From Phycisphaeraceae bacterium (GTDB lineage Bacteria > Planctomycetota > Phycisphaerae > Phycisphaerales > Phycisphaeraceae), in NCBI GenBank assembly GCA_029260675.1, contig JAJDCV010000373.1:1-16397 (forward strand): a stretch of 16,397 bases of DNA, in the 5' to 3' direction. Below, one piece after another: positions 1-6,571 of this stretch. Below the pieces are notes generated by a model. That model did no database searches, was not told the origin of the DNA, and saw nothing but the letters and a program-made list of their open reading frames with translations. Each line of letters opens with the position of its first letter. The first letter of the stretch is position 1. The position numbers were made by a program, and so were the translations under genes.

Positions 1-477
1 CAGATCACCAACACCGGCCTGATCTCGGCGATCGATCGGCGATTGGGGCTCGCTTTCAAACCCGGGATCGGGAGTGTCGGGGAGTTGGCGTTCCTTAACC
101 CCGCTGCGCCCGGCGCAGCGCCTGCATTGAATGTGTACAACATGCACCGCTACGGCCGGGACAACGACCCCGACCTGCCGAACAAGGTCGACCTGTACCC
201 GGACCCGGACGAAGTCGGGAGTGTCGCGGTGCCCCTGGGCGATGACAACGAGCAGCGGCTGGCGCGGTTCCAGATGCTCGGCCAGACGTTCACCGTCCGC
301 AGCGACCGGTTCGTGGTCTACGCGGTGGTCCGGGGGTACGACGGCGTGAGTCCCACAGCCCCGAGCTTCGGCGATCCGCAGGAGACGGCCCAGTTCATCG
401 CGGTGTTTGACCGCAGCTCGATGGACGTAATCAACCCCGACAGCCCGCGGGTGATCGGGTTTGTGCGGCTGCAGTGA
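1..477 (+). CDS. C-terminal fragment of exported/pilus-system protein, possibly type II secretion K-like
   Basis: The frame is open from the first base to a TGA at 475-477, so the gene begins left of the window; an internal TTG at 43 is probably not its start. About 158 residues are visible. They include ITNTGLISAIDRR followed by a GIGSVGELAFL segment, then FTVRSDRFVVYAVVRGYDG, and the chain ends PRVIGFVRLQ. The order 'helical segment, SxGEL, then TVRSDxFxVYA' recalls the C-terminal part of general secretion pathway K-type minor pseudopilins. The prepilin-type gene 217 bases downstream fits such a context. That assignment is a resemblance only; the catalytic or pilin-defining N-terminus is not in the window. 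No membrane segment lies in the visible part. The reading frame is secure, the function is not. Confidence 0.7.
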   Translation, partial: QITNTGLISAIDRRLGLAFKPGIGSVGELAFLNPAAPGAAPALNVYNMHRYGRDNDPDLPNKVDLYPDPDEVGSVAVPLGDDNEQRLARFQMLGQTFTVRSDRFVVYAVVRGYDGVSPTAPSFGDPQETAQFIAVFDRSSMDVINPDSPRVIGFVRLQ

Positions 478-517
478 CAACCTGCGAGTTGCTCAAACCG
501 ACAGATCAGATGGAAGT

Positions 518-645
518 AGCCACGAAAAGGCACATAATGCACAAGATAATACCCGCGACATCGAGGTGGTCTTGTTTAACGGCTTATGATGAGGCAAGGC
601 GACAGGCACGTTCTTTTTTTGCGTCTTTTGTGCCTTTCCGTGGCT
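518..645. repeat. Long inverted repeat, GCCACGAAAAGGCACA type
   Basis: The left arm at 518-534 (AGCCACGAAAAGGCACA) and right arm at 629-645 (TGTGCCTTTCCGTGGCT) are reverse complements with one mismatch in 17, separated by 94 bases. A T-run (613-619) and TTGCGTCTTTTG lie just before the right arm. The element fills most of the 478-693 gap and carries no ORF. It may act as a terminator or RNA-stabilising hairpin for the gene ending at 477. Its look is that of an interspersed intergenic repeat, which one window cannot prove. Confidence 0.6.
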
Positions 646-680
646 GATTACTCCGTCCACCCGGTGTGAGGCGTTAACTT

Positions 681-685
681 AAGGA
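681..685 (+). promoter_or_regulatory. Ribosome binding site deciding the prepilin start at 694
   Basis: AAGGA at 681-685 stands 8 bases before the ATG at 694. It overlaps the alternative ATG at 685, which would then have no Shine-Dalgarno, so 694 is the better start. Confidence 0.6.
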
Positions 686-693
686 TGGTCAAT

Positions 694-1506
694 ATGAACA
701 GGCAACGGGCATTTACCTTGATCGAACTGCTGGTGGTGATCGCGATCATCGGGCTGCTGGTCGGGATGCTGTTCCCGGCGATCGGGGCGGTGAGGCGTCA
801 CGCCAAGCAGACGGAGAACAGCTCGAAGGTGCGGGGCATCGTCCAGGGGATGGTGCAGGCCAGCGAGACCCGGCGTGGTTTCTTCCCGGGCTTCGACGGG
901 TTCGCGTTCACGATAGCGGGCACCGCCACCACCGGCGACGGCACCATGCCGGGGCAGACCGTCCAGGCGCGGTACTGGATCCTGTTGAACAGCAACTACA
1001 CCGATGCTGAGGCGTTGATCAGCCCGGCGGATAACAAGACGCCCTGGCCCAACCTGGACCTCCCTGCGGCGGACCAGCAGAAGGTCTTCACCGACAACTA
1101 CTCCTACGCGATGTCCAAGCTCAATGACAGCAACACCGCCACGACGCTCAGCACCCTGGATCGTTATCGACGGGAGGAATGGCGTAACGAACAGCACGCC
1201 CGGGCACCCGTGATCGCGGACCGGCTCGGTGAGGATGGCTCGCTCCCAGTCACCACCCTGGGCGACCCGACGACGTATCTGAGCATCCACGACGGCTCTA
1301 CGAAGGGTGAGTGGTTCGGGTCGGTGGGCTTTGGCGACATCCACGTCGAGTTCCAGAAAACCCCGCTGACCTCCACGCGGATCTCGGGGGAATTTACCGA
1401 AGAGGACGACCTCTTCGATGAGACTGACGGCACGGGCGGGACCGCCGACAAGAACGCGATGATGACCTACGATGGCTATAACGACCCGATCGGTGTGATT
1501 GAGTAA
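694..1506 (+). CDS. Prepilin-type N-terminal cleavage/methylation domain protein
   Basis: The 270-residue product begins MNRQRAFTLIELLVVIAIIGLLVG, a type IV prepilin/pseudopilin signal. It has a short basic leader, cleavage expected before Phe7, Glu at position +5 of the mature chain, and a hydrophobic helix of about 20 residues that anchors the protein in the membrane and packs the pilus core. The residue before the cleavage site is Ala rather than the usual Gly. The rest is a polar globular head with no cysteines, ending in an acidic stretch (EEDDLFDE). It lacks the C-terminal H-Xn-DG motif of the two later prepilins, so it is of a different subfamily. The start at 694 is chosen on its AAGGA; 685 would add three residues. 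The preceding gene at 1-477 may belong to the same secretion/pilus system. The specific substrate or role cannot be read from the sequence. Confidence 0.88.
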   Translation: MNRQRAFTLIELLVVIAIIGLLVGMLFPAIGAVRRHAKQTENSSKVRGIVQGMVQASETRRGFFPGFDGFAFTIAGTATTGDGTMPGQTVQARYWILLNSNYTDAEALISPADNKTPWPNLDLPAADQQKVFTDNYSYAMSKLNDSNTATTLSTLDRYRREEWRNEQHARAPVIADRLGEDGSLPVTTLGDPTTYLSIHDGSTKGEWFGSVGFGDIHVEFQKTPLTSTRISGEFTEEDDLFDETDGTGGTADKNAMMTYDGYNDPIGVIE

Positions 1507-1660
1507 AGTTGGAGCGAGCCACAAGCCGGTGATGCTTTGGCTAAAATACGCATACGGTTCACGATCATGACTCGTGCCCATCACGGGCCAATCCCCCGGC
1601 ATAAACGGGGGCTGAGGGTCGAGCAGCCGCCCGTGAAGTTTACCGAAACCCTCTCCTCCC

Positions 1661-2128
1661 ATGCCGGGTAATCCGATGGACCCCAACTGCATCTTCTGCA
1701 AGATCGTCGCGGGGCAGATCCCTTGTCACAAGCTGTATGAAGACGAGCGGGTGCTGGCGTTTCTGGATGTGGGGCCGTTGTCTGTGGGACACGCGCTGGT
1801 GATCCCCAAGCATCACGCGGTACGGCTCGATGAGCTGCCGGAGGAAGACGCGGCGGCGGTCGGGGCGGTGCTGCCCAGGCTTGGCCGGGCGGTATCCCAG
1901 GCGACCGGCATCAACGACTACAACGTGCTGCAAAACAACGGCGAGCCCGCGGGGCAGGTCGTGATGCACGTACATTTTCACCTGATTCCAAAACCTGACG
2001 ATGCGCCTCGCACGGGCGGGCCCCCGGGATCCCCCGGTTCGGGGCTGGGTATCGGTTGGCCCGCCGGCAAGCTGGAACAGGATGAGGCTAAAGCGCTGGT
2101 TGAGAAGATCACCACGGCGATGGGGTGA
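1661..2128 (+). CDS. HIT-family (histidine triad) nucleotide hydrolase
   Basis: The 155-residue protein has the full HIT signature: a CxxC pair at residues 10-13 (CIFCKI), the PKHH segment at 49-52, and the triad HVHFHL at 103-108, with His105 the expected nucleophile. HIT/Hint proteins are cytosolic hydrolases of nucleoside phosphoramidates and similar AMP conjugates. CxxC with His51/52 would form the structural zinc site of many family members. An oddity is a Gly/Pro-rich linker (PRTGGPPGSPGSG, about residues 115-127) between the triad and the conserved GLGIGWPAGKL tail. Relatives usually have a short spacer there, so this looks like a small in-frame insertion. Start choice is open: ATG 1661 or ATG 1676 (MDPNCIFCK); neither has a good Shine-Dalgarno. 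The gene stands alone and converges with the M16 peptidase gene. Confidence 0.93.
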   Translation: MPGNPMDPNCIFCKIVAGQIPCHKLYEDERVLAFLDVGPLSVGHALVIPKHHAVRLDELPEEDAAAVGAVLPRLGRAVSQATGINDYNVLQNNGEPAGQVVMHVHFHLIPKPDDAPRTGGPPGSPGSGLGIGWPAGKLEQDEAKALVEKITTAMG

Positions 2129-2153
2129 TGGGGTGGGCAGCAATTCAGGCCTG

Positions 2154-2171
2154 CTGGCCGCAAGCGGCCGG
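2154..2171. terminator. GC-rich hairpin between convergent genes
   Basis: CTGGCCG (2154-2160) can pair with CGGCCGG (2165-2171), with one T-G wobble and a 4-base loop. It sits between the HIT stop (2128) and the M16 stop (2196). There is no adjacent T-run on the plus side; a loose T-rich stretch follows at 2193-2197. A shared weak terminator is possible. Confidence 0.35.
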
Positions 2172-2195
2172 GCTAAACAAGCTGAAAAGACATTT

Positions 2196-5153
2196 TTATT
2201 CCGGTGGCGTACTGTTTGTGTTGCCGGGCTCTTGGTCGACGGCAGGTGTTTCGCCACGGGATGCCGCTTGCAACTGTGCTTGATCTAAATGGGTATTCGT
2301 CAACACGACGATCACCGGGTTGTCCAGGTATTTATCCGCCATCCGTTTGAGCTGTTTCGCGTCGGCGTCGGCGACGGCTTTGAGGAATTTCTTGGAGCCG
2401 GGGTCGTTCAGGCCGTACACCTCGTCCAGCGCGTTGAGCATTGCGCGGTCCAGCAGGCTCTGCTTGCCGAAGAACTCGCGCGTCAGCACCTTGGCCTTTG
2501 CGCGGTCGATGTCGGCGTCGTTGAAGTCGCCGGCCTTGGCGCGCTTGACGACGGACATGGTCCGTGCGAGCGCTTCGACCGCCTGTTCGGATGAGGTGTT
2601 GAAGACCACGGCGGTGTAGCCGGGAACGAGCCCGGACCAGGCGGACGCCCCGACGGAGTAGACCAGGCCCGGTCCGCGGCCGCGCAGCTCCTGTTCGAGC
2701 CAGCCGGCGGGGAAGTCGCTCATCACGGTGGTCAACACGTTCAGCGCGGGGTAGTCCGGGTCGGCACGATCGACACCGGGGCCGAACCCCAGATAACACG
2801 CGGTCGCCGATTTGGAGGTAAGCACCTGGACGATTCTCGACTCCGGGGCCGCCGGCGTGAGTGGCTTGAACGGCCGGCCTGGTTTTTCAGGCAACGGGCC
2901 GAAGACTTCTTGCGCGGCTTCGTAAACGGCCTGGGGGTCGACGTCGCCGACAACAGACAGCACGGCCTGGGAGGCTCCCAGACGCGCTCGGTGGTATTTC
3001 CTCAGGTCATCGGTGCTAAGGTTTTCGACCACCTCGCGTCGGCCCAGCGCGACGGTTGCCCAGGGGTGGTTCCCGAAGTACTCGTTTCTAAACGCCTGGC
3101 GGAGCTCGCCGATCCAGGTCTCGCCCTCTCGGTCGATCGCGGCAAGCAGGCGTTGTTGCAGCTTGTCCCACTCTTCGTCATCGAATGCGGGCTCAAGCAC
3201 CACCTCGCCGAGCAGATCCATCAGCCTGGGCCAGTCATCGCGGAGCGCGGTAGCCTGAGCGTAGGCGGTGTTGTTGCCGGCGGTGGCGTTGAGGGTGGCG
3301 CCTAAGTCTTCGACGGCTTCGGCGATCTGATCGGCGGTGCGGTCCTGGGTGCCGCGCGTCAGCATGCTGGCCACGGCGTTGGCGACGCCCTCCTTGCCGG
3401 GTTCGTCGGCCAGCAGGCCCCCGGTCCAGAAGAACTGAATCGCAACGGCCGGGACGACGGTCGAACGCTGAACGATCAGCTTCAGCCCGTTGTCCAACTC
3501 GAACGTCACCGGCGCATCGACCTCGATCCCGCCCGCGGTGTCTGGGGACGACGCCAGGTTCTCGTTGAGCCGGCGAATCAGCGCGTCGTTATCGAGTTCC
3601 ACAACCCGGTGCTCGACGGTCGCGGGGTCGATCGGCGGGGGCTGGCGCTTGGTCAGCGCCATCTCACTGGCTTCACCCTCGGGCCGGGGTAGCAGCTCGA
3701 CGGTGATCAAGCGGTCGTCGGTCAAGAATCGCTGCGCCACTTCTTGAAGCTGATCCGCGGTCAACGACTGGACCGCCTGGGCGTAGCGCTTGAGGTAGCC
3801 GGGCTCACCCAGTGAGATGACCTCCCAGGCGAGTGTCGATGCCACCTCCTGTGCGGTCTGGTTGTTCTGCGCGATGTCCGCGAGCACCTTCCGCTTGGCG
3901 CGGTCGAGTTCAGCCTTGGATACCGGTTCGTCTCGCAGCCTGGCGACCTCGGCCAACACCGCGTTCTTGAGCTGATCCAGCGACGCATGCCGATCGGTTG
4001 GCTCGGCGGTCACGGCGAAGTAACCCTCGGTCCAGACCGAGCTGGAGTTGAAGGCACCGATCGAAGTCGCCAGGCGCTGGTCATCACGGACCTTGCGTTT
4101 GAGGCGGCTGGATTCGCCCTGTCCCAGGACCATCGCCAGCACGTCCAGCTCGTAGTCGCCCTCCGCGCTCAGCTTCGTGCCGGGCCAGGCGAGCCGGAGC
4201 TTAGGGATCTCGATGTCCGCGTGCTCGGTGACTTTGCGGGGCCCGTCGATCGCGGGCTCGATCGGCAGGCTCACCTCGGGGAGCTGGCCGGCCGGCACAC
4301 TCGACCATAGCGATGCGACACGGTCCACGACGCGCTGCTTGTCGATGTCACCGACCACGACGAAGACCATGTTGTTCGGGACGTACATCCGTTTGTAGAA
4401 ATCATAGATCTCGTCCCGGCTGATCGATTTGAAGTCGTCAAGGTACCCGATGATCGGGTCGCGCGCGGGGTGGACCAGGTAGCGCGCCTGCTGGGTGGTC
4501 TTCCAGAGGATGACGTTCGGCTGACTGTTACGCATCTCCATCTCACGCTGGATCACGCTGCGTTCCCGGTCGTATTCCGTCTCGGTGACCAGTGCGTGTT
4601 GCATCCAGTCGGACACCAACTCGATCGCATCGTCTGTGTGTTCGCTGACGGTGTGGACGTAGTAGCGGACGTTGTCCAATCCGGTGGCGGCGTTGGTCTG
4701 GGCACCAATCCGCCCGAGGGTGGCGTTGGATTCCTGCTCGGTCTGGTTGGACGTCGAGCCGCCGGCCAGCAGGTGCTCGAGGAAATGGCTGAGCCCCGCG
4801 CCGACGTGCTCCTGCTCGAAGATCGAACCGGTCTTGACCCAGGCCTGGGCCGTCACCACCGGCGCGGTCGGCAACGCCTGCGCCACCACGACCATCCGGT
4901 TTGGCAATTCCACGATCAGACGGTCCGGTCTTTCATCCAGCACCACGTACTCCTTGGACAGGTGATTTACGGCCTCGCCGGTGTCTGGGGCCTCAACCAC
5001 CGATGCCTCGATGGGTGAAGCATGCTCCTTTGATGCAGGCGCCACCGTCGATTCGGTTGGCGTGCAGCCCAGTAGCAAGGCGACGATCCCCGCCACACCC
5101 ACGGCGGAACCGACTCCCAGCAGAACTTCCTTCCTATCAGATCTCTGTCGCAT
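2196..5153 (-). CDS. M16 family zinc metallopeptidase (insulinase/pitrilysin-like), two-domain lipoprotein
   Basis: The 985-residue product starts at the ATG complementary to 5151-5153, which has AAAGGG upstream; a longer frame from 5207 lacks a ribosome site. Residues 1-30 form a lipoprotein signal ending LLLGC, so Cys30 should be lipidated and the enzyme exported. The N-terminal M16 domain (about 80-530) holds the inverted zinc motif HFLEH at 123-127 and a third ligand, Glu204, in the expected spacing (VIQREMEM). The second M16 domain (about 546-960, from VTFELDNGLKLIV) has GVANAVASML where the motif would be, so it is the non-catalytic half. This active/inactive pairing is normal for processing-peptidase-type M16 proteins that clamp peptides. 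The C-terminus is a Pro/Asn/Thr-rich tail. Likely job: envelope peptide or protein turnover; the substrate is unknown. The gene diverges from the methyltransferase gene with a 123-base gap. Confidence 0.94.
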   Translation of the reverse strand: MRQRSDRKEVLLGVGSAVGVAGIVALLLGCTPTESTVAPASKEHASPIEASVVEAPDTGEAVNHLSKEYVVLDERPDRLIVELPNRMVVVAQALPTAPVVTAQAWVKTGSIFEQEHVGAGLSHFLEHLLAGGSTSNQTEQESNATLGRIGAQTNAATGLDNVRYYVHTVSEHTDDAIELVSDWMQHALVTETEYDRERSVIQREMEMRNSQPNVILWKTTQQARYLVHPARDPIIGYLDDFKSISRDEIYDFYKRMYVPNNMVFVVVGDIDKQRVVDRVASLWSSVPAGQLPEVSLPIEPAIDGPRKVTEHADIEIPKLRLAWPGTKLSAEGDYELDVLAMVLGQGESSRLKRKVRDDQRLATSIGAFNSSSVWTEGYFAVTAEPTDRHASLDQLKNAVLAEVARLRDEPVSKAELDRAKRKVLADIAQNNQTAQEVASTLAWEVISLGEPGYLKRYAQAVQSLTADQLQEVAQRFLTDDRLITVELLPRPEGEASEMALTKRQPPPIDPATVEHRVVELDNDALIRRLNENLASSPDTAGGIEVDAPVTFELDNGLKLIVQRSTVVPAVAIQFFWTGGLLADEPGKEGVANAVASMLTRGTQDRTADQIAEAVEDLGATLNATAGNNTAYAQATALRDDWPRLMDLLGEVVLEPAFDDEEWDKLQQRLLAAIDREGETWIGELRQAFRNEYFGNHPWATVALGRREVVENLSTDDLRKYHRARLGASQAVLSVVGDVDPQAVYEAAQEVFGPLPEKPGRPFKPLTPAAPESRIVQVLTSKSATACYLGFGPGVDRADPDYPALNVLTTVMSDFPAGWLEQELRGRGPGLVYSVGASAWSGLVPGYTAVVFNTSSEQAVEALARTMSVVKRAKAGDFNDADIDRAKAKVLTREFFGKQSLLDRAMLNALDEVYGLNDPGSKKFLKAVADADAKQLKRMADKYLDNPVIVVLTNTHLDQAQLQAASRGETPAVDQEPGNTNSTPPE

Positions 5154-5276
5154 CGACTGCCCTTTCTTCACAAACCCGTGATCAACGGTATCCGCCCGGT
5201 AACCCACTTATCGGCGGATCAAGGCCCCCACCGTTACGACCGATACAAACCCTATCACTGCGCCGGAGCGCCCGCC

Positions 5277-6104
5277 ATGACCCAGGCCTACCAGCCTAAA
5301 ACCCCGTTTCCCAAGACCCCCCTGGCTTCGCTACAGGACCGTGAGGCCGAGCACTTCAATCGGCACTACGCCCGGGAAGCCGCTGAGGGTGTCCGACCCC
5401 TGACCGATTTCGACAAGCTACGCTACACCGCCCCGAGTGCGAAGTCGATCTTCCCCAGAGAATATTTCTACCACCTGCTGGCCCCCCTGTCGGGCAAGCG
5501 GGTGCTGGAGATCGCGGCCGGCAACGGGATCGACGCCAGCCTCTGTGCCCATAACGGCGCCATCGTGCACGCCTACGACCTCTCGCAGAAGTCCATCGAC
5601 ATGGTCAACCGACGTGCCATGGTCAACGCCGTCGCCAACCGGGTCCACACCCAGGTCACCGGCGAGTTCAACGACGCCTTCCCCGGGCAGACCTTTGACG
5701 CGATCCTGGGCTACGCCGCGCTGCACCACCTGCCCGACATGGAAAAACTCAGCCAACAGGTCTACGACCGGCTGAACCCCGGCGGCGTCGCCGTCTTCGC
5801 CGAGCCGGTCGTCAACTCCAAGGCCCTGGACCGGCTCCGCCGGTTGATCCCCTACTCGATCCATGAGATGACCGAGGACGAGTTGCCGATGGATGACCGC
5901 CGGATTGCCGAGTTCGCCCGGCCGTTCGACCGCATGGTTCGTCGGGAGTTCCAACTGACCAGCCGGCTGTGGCCGATCTTCCCGAACAACTGGCCCCTGG
6001 CCGTAGCCCTGCACAAGCTCGATAGCGGGCTGCTGAAGCTGCCATTGCTGCGCCGCTACGCGACGGTCGTAGTGTTTGGGTTGTATAAAAAGCAGGAAAT
6101 TTAG
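5277..6104 (+). CDS. Class I SAM-dependent methyltransferase
   Basis: The start at 5277 is preceded by GGAG (5265-5268) at good spacing; in-frame codons back to 5178 lack one. The 275-residue protein shows a Rossmann-type methyltransferase core. Motif I is VLEIAAGNGI (about 76-85), with Glu78 in place of the more usual Asp. The acidic loop follows as HAYDLSQKS, then a motif-IV-like ALHHLPD, and LNPGGVAVFAEP at the usual post-core strand. These fit the Methyltransf_11/25 group. The C-terminal third (after FAEPV) is an Arg-rich region with no recognised motif. No membrane segment or signal peptide is seen, so it should be cytosolic. The methyl acceptor cannot be deduced. It is the last protein gene before the tRNA-Thr pair, with no clear terminator but an inverted repeat just after its stop. 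Confidence 0.92.
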   Translation: MTQAYQPKTPFPKTPLASLQDREAEHFNRHYAREAAEGVRPLTDFDKLRYTAPSAKSIFPREYFYHLLAPLSGKRVLEIAAGNGIDASLCAHNGAIVHAYDLSQKSIDMVNRRAMVNAVANRVHTQVTGEFNDAFPGQTFDAILGYAALHHLPDMEKLSQQVYDRLNPGGVAVFAEPVVNSKALDRLRRLIPYSIHEMTEDELPMDDRRIAEFARPFDRMVRREFQLTSRLWPIFPNNWPLAVALHKLDSGLLKLPLLRRYATVVVFGLYKKQEI

Positions 6105-6201
6105 AAAGCAGGAAATCCGGAGCCGCAGCCGGTTGTGTCCTGGCGACCGGAAGGCCCCATCCTGGTTTCCAAGTTTCTGGTTTCCAGGATTTCCTGCTTT
6201 T
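6088..6201. repeat. GCAGGAAAT-type inverted repeat downstream of methyltransferase
   Basis: AAAGCAGGAAATCC at 6105-6118 is the exact reverse complement of GGATTTCCTGCTTT at 6187-6200. A further copy of the core AGCAGGAAAT overlaps the gene's 3' end (6091-6100). Inside the loop CTGGTTTCCA is repeated directly (6162-6171 and 6177-6186). The structure lies between the methyltransferase stop and the first tRNA. Confidence 0.7.
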
Positions 6202-6239
6202 GTCCTCCCCCCCCACCTTGCTTACAATGTCTTCCCGAC

Positions 6240-6311
6240 GCCAGCATAGCTCAGTGGTAGAGCAGTTCTTTCGTAAAGAACAGGTCGTGAGTTCAAATCT
6301 CACTGCTGGCT
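6240..6311 (+). tRNA. tRNA-Thr (anticodon CGT)
   Basis: A complete cloverleaf of 72 bases can be drawn: acceptor GCCAGCA/TGCTGGC, D stem GCTC/GAGC with loop AGTGGTA, anticodon stem GTTCT/AGAAC with loop TTCGTAA (anticodon CGT, reads ACG), variable AGGTC, and T stem GTGAG/CTCAC with loop TTCAAAT. The discriminator base is T. CCA is not encoded, so it must be added after transcription. Confidence 0.96.
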
Positions 6312-6324
6312 TTAAGAAAAGCAG

Positions 6325-6431
6325 GAATCGCAGGAAATGATGAAAACAGGAAATCCGGGCAAACTATCCGGAGATCAAGAAGCCAACTACATCAAGGCTT
6401 TATTTTCTGCTTTCCCCATTTCCTGCGATTC
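6325..6431. repeat. GCAGGAAAT-type inverted repeat between the two tRNA genes
   Basis: GAATCGCAGGAAAT at 6325-6338 is the exact reverse complement of ATTTCCTGCGATTC at 6418-6431. Additional partial copies lie inside (AAAACAGGAAATCCGG near 6343, TTTTCTGCTTTCC near 6403). It fills the gap between the tRNA genes and is of the same family as the repeat at 6088-6201. Confidence 0.7.
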
Positions 6432-6443
6432 ATGATTTTCCTA

Positions 6444-6516
6444 GCCACCGTAGCTCAATTGGCAGAGCAGCGGTTTTGTAAACCGCAGGTTGCCGGTTCG
6501 AGTCCGGCCGGTGGCT
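6444..6516 (+). tRNA. tRNA-Thr (anticodon TGT)
   Basis: A complete cloverleaf of 73 bases: acceptor GCCACCG/CGGTGGC, D stem GCTC/GAGC with loop AATTGGCA, anticodon stem GCGGT/ACCGC with loop TTTGTAA (anticodon TGT, reads ACA), variable AGGTT, and T stem GCCGG/CCGGC with loop TTCGAGT. The discriminator is T and no CCA is encoded. It is a second threonine isoacceptor 132 bases after the CGT one, probably co-transcribed with it and ending at the terminator just downstream. Confidence 0.97.
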
Positions 6517-6518
6517 TG

Positions 6519-6543
6519 AAACCCTCCCACGCGGAGGGTTTTT
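6519..6543 (+). terminator. Rho-independent terminator after the tRNA pair
   Basis: AAACCCTCC (6519-6527) pairs with GGAGGGTTT (6533-6541) around a 5-base loop CACGC, followed by a T-run. It starts 3 bases after the tRNA. The A/T flanks also allow it to serve the minus-strand gene whose stop is at 6572. Confidence 0.85.
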
Positions 6544-6571
6544 AAATGGGCGGCGGCCCACCGTACCTGCC

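Noticed and set aside
679..1701. 340-codon open frame on the minus strand opposite the first prepilin gene
   Set aside because: It is the antisense shadow of a GC-rich gene, is rich in Arg/Gly/Pro/His, has no domain motif and overlaps a clearly better plus-strand gene.
5178..5276. Longer N-terminus for the methyltransferase (start at 5178)
   Set aside because: The extra 33 residues have no motif and no ribosome site, while ATG 5277 has GGAG at good spacing.
6240..6516. tRNA-linked integration site or genomic island
   Set aside because: No integrase gene, and no direct repeat of a tRNA 3' end was seen downstream; the repeats here are inverted and of another sequence.
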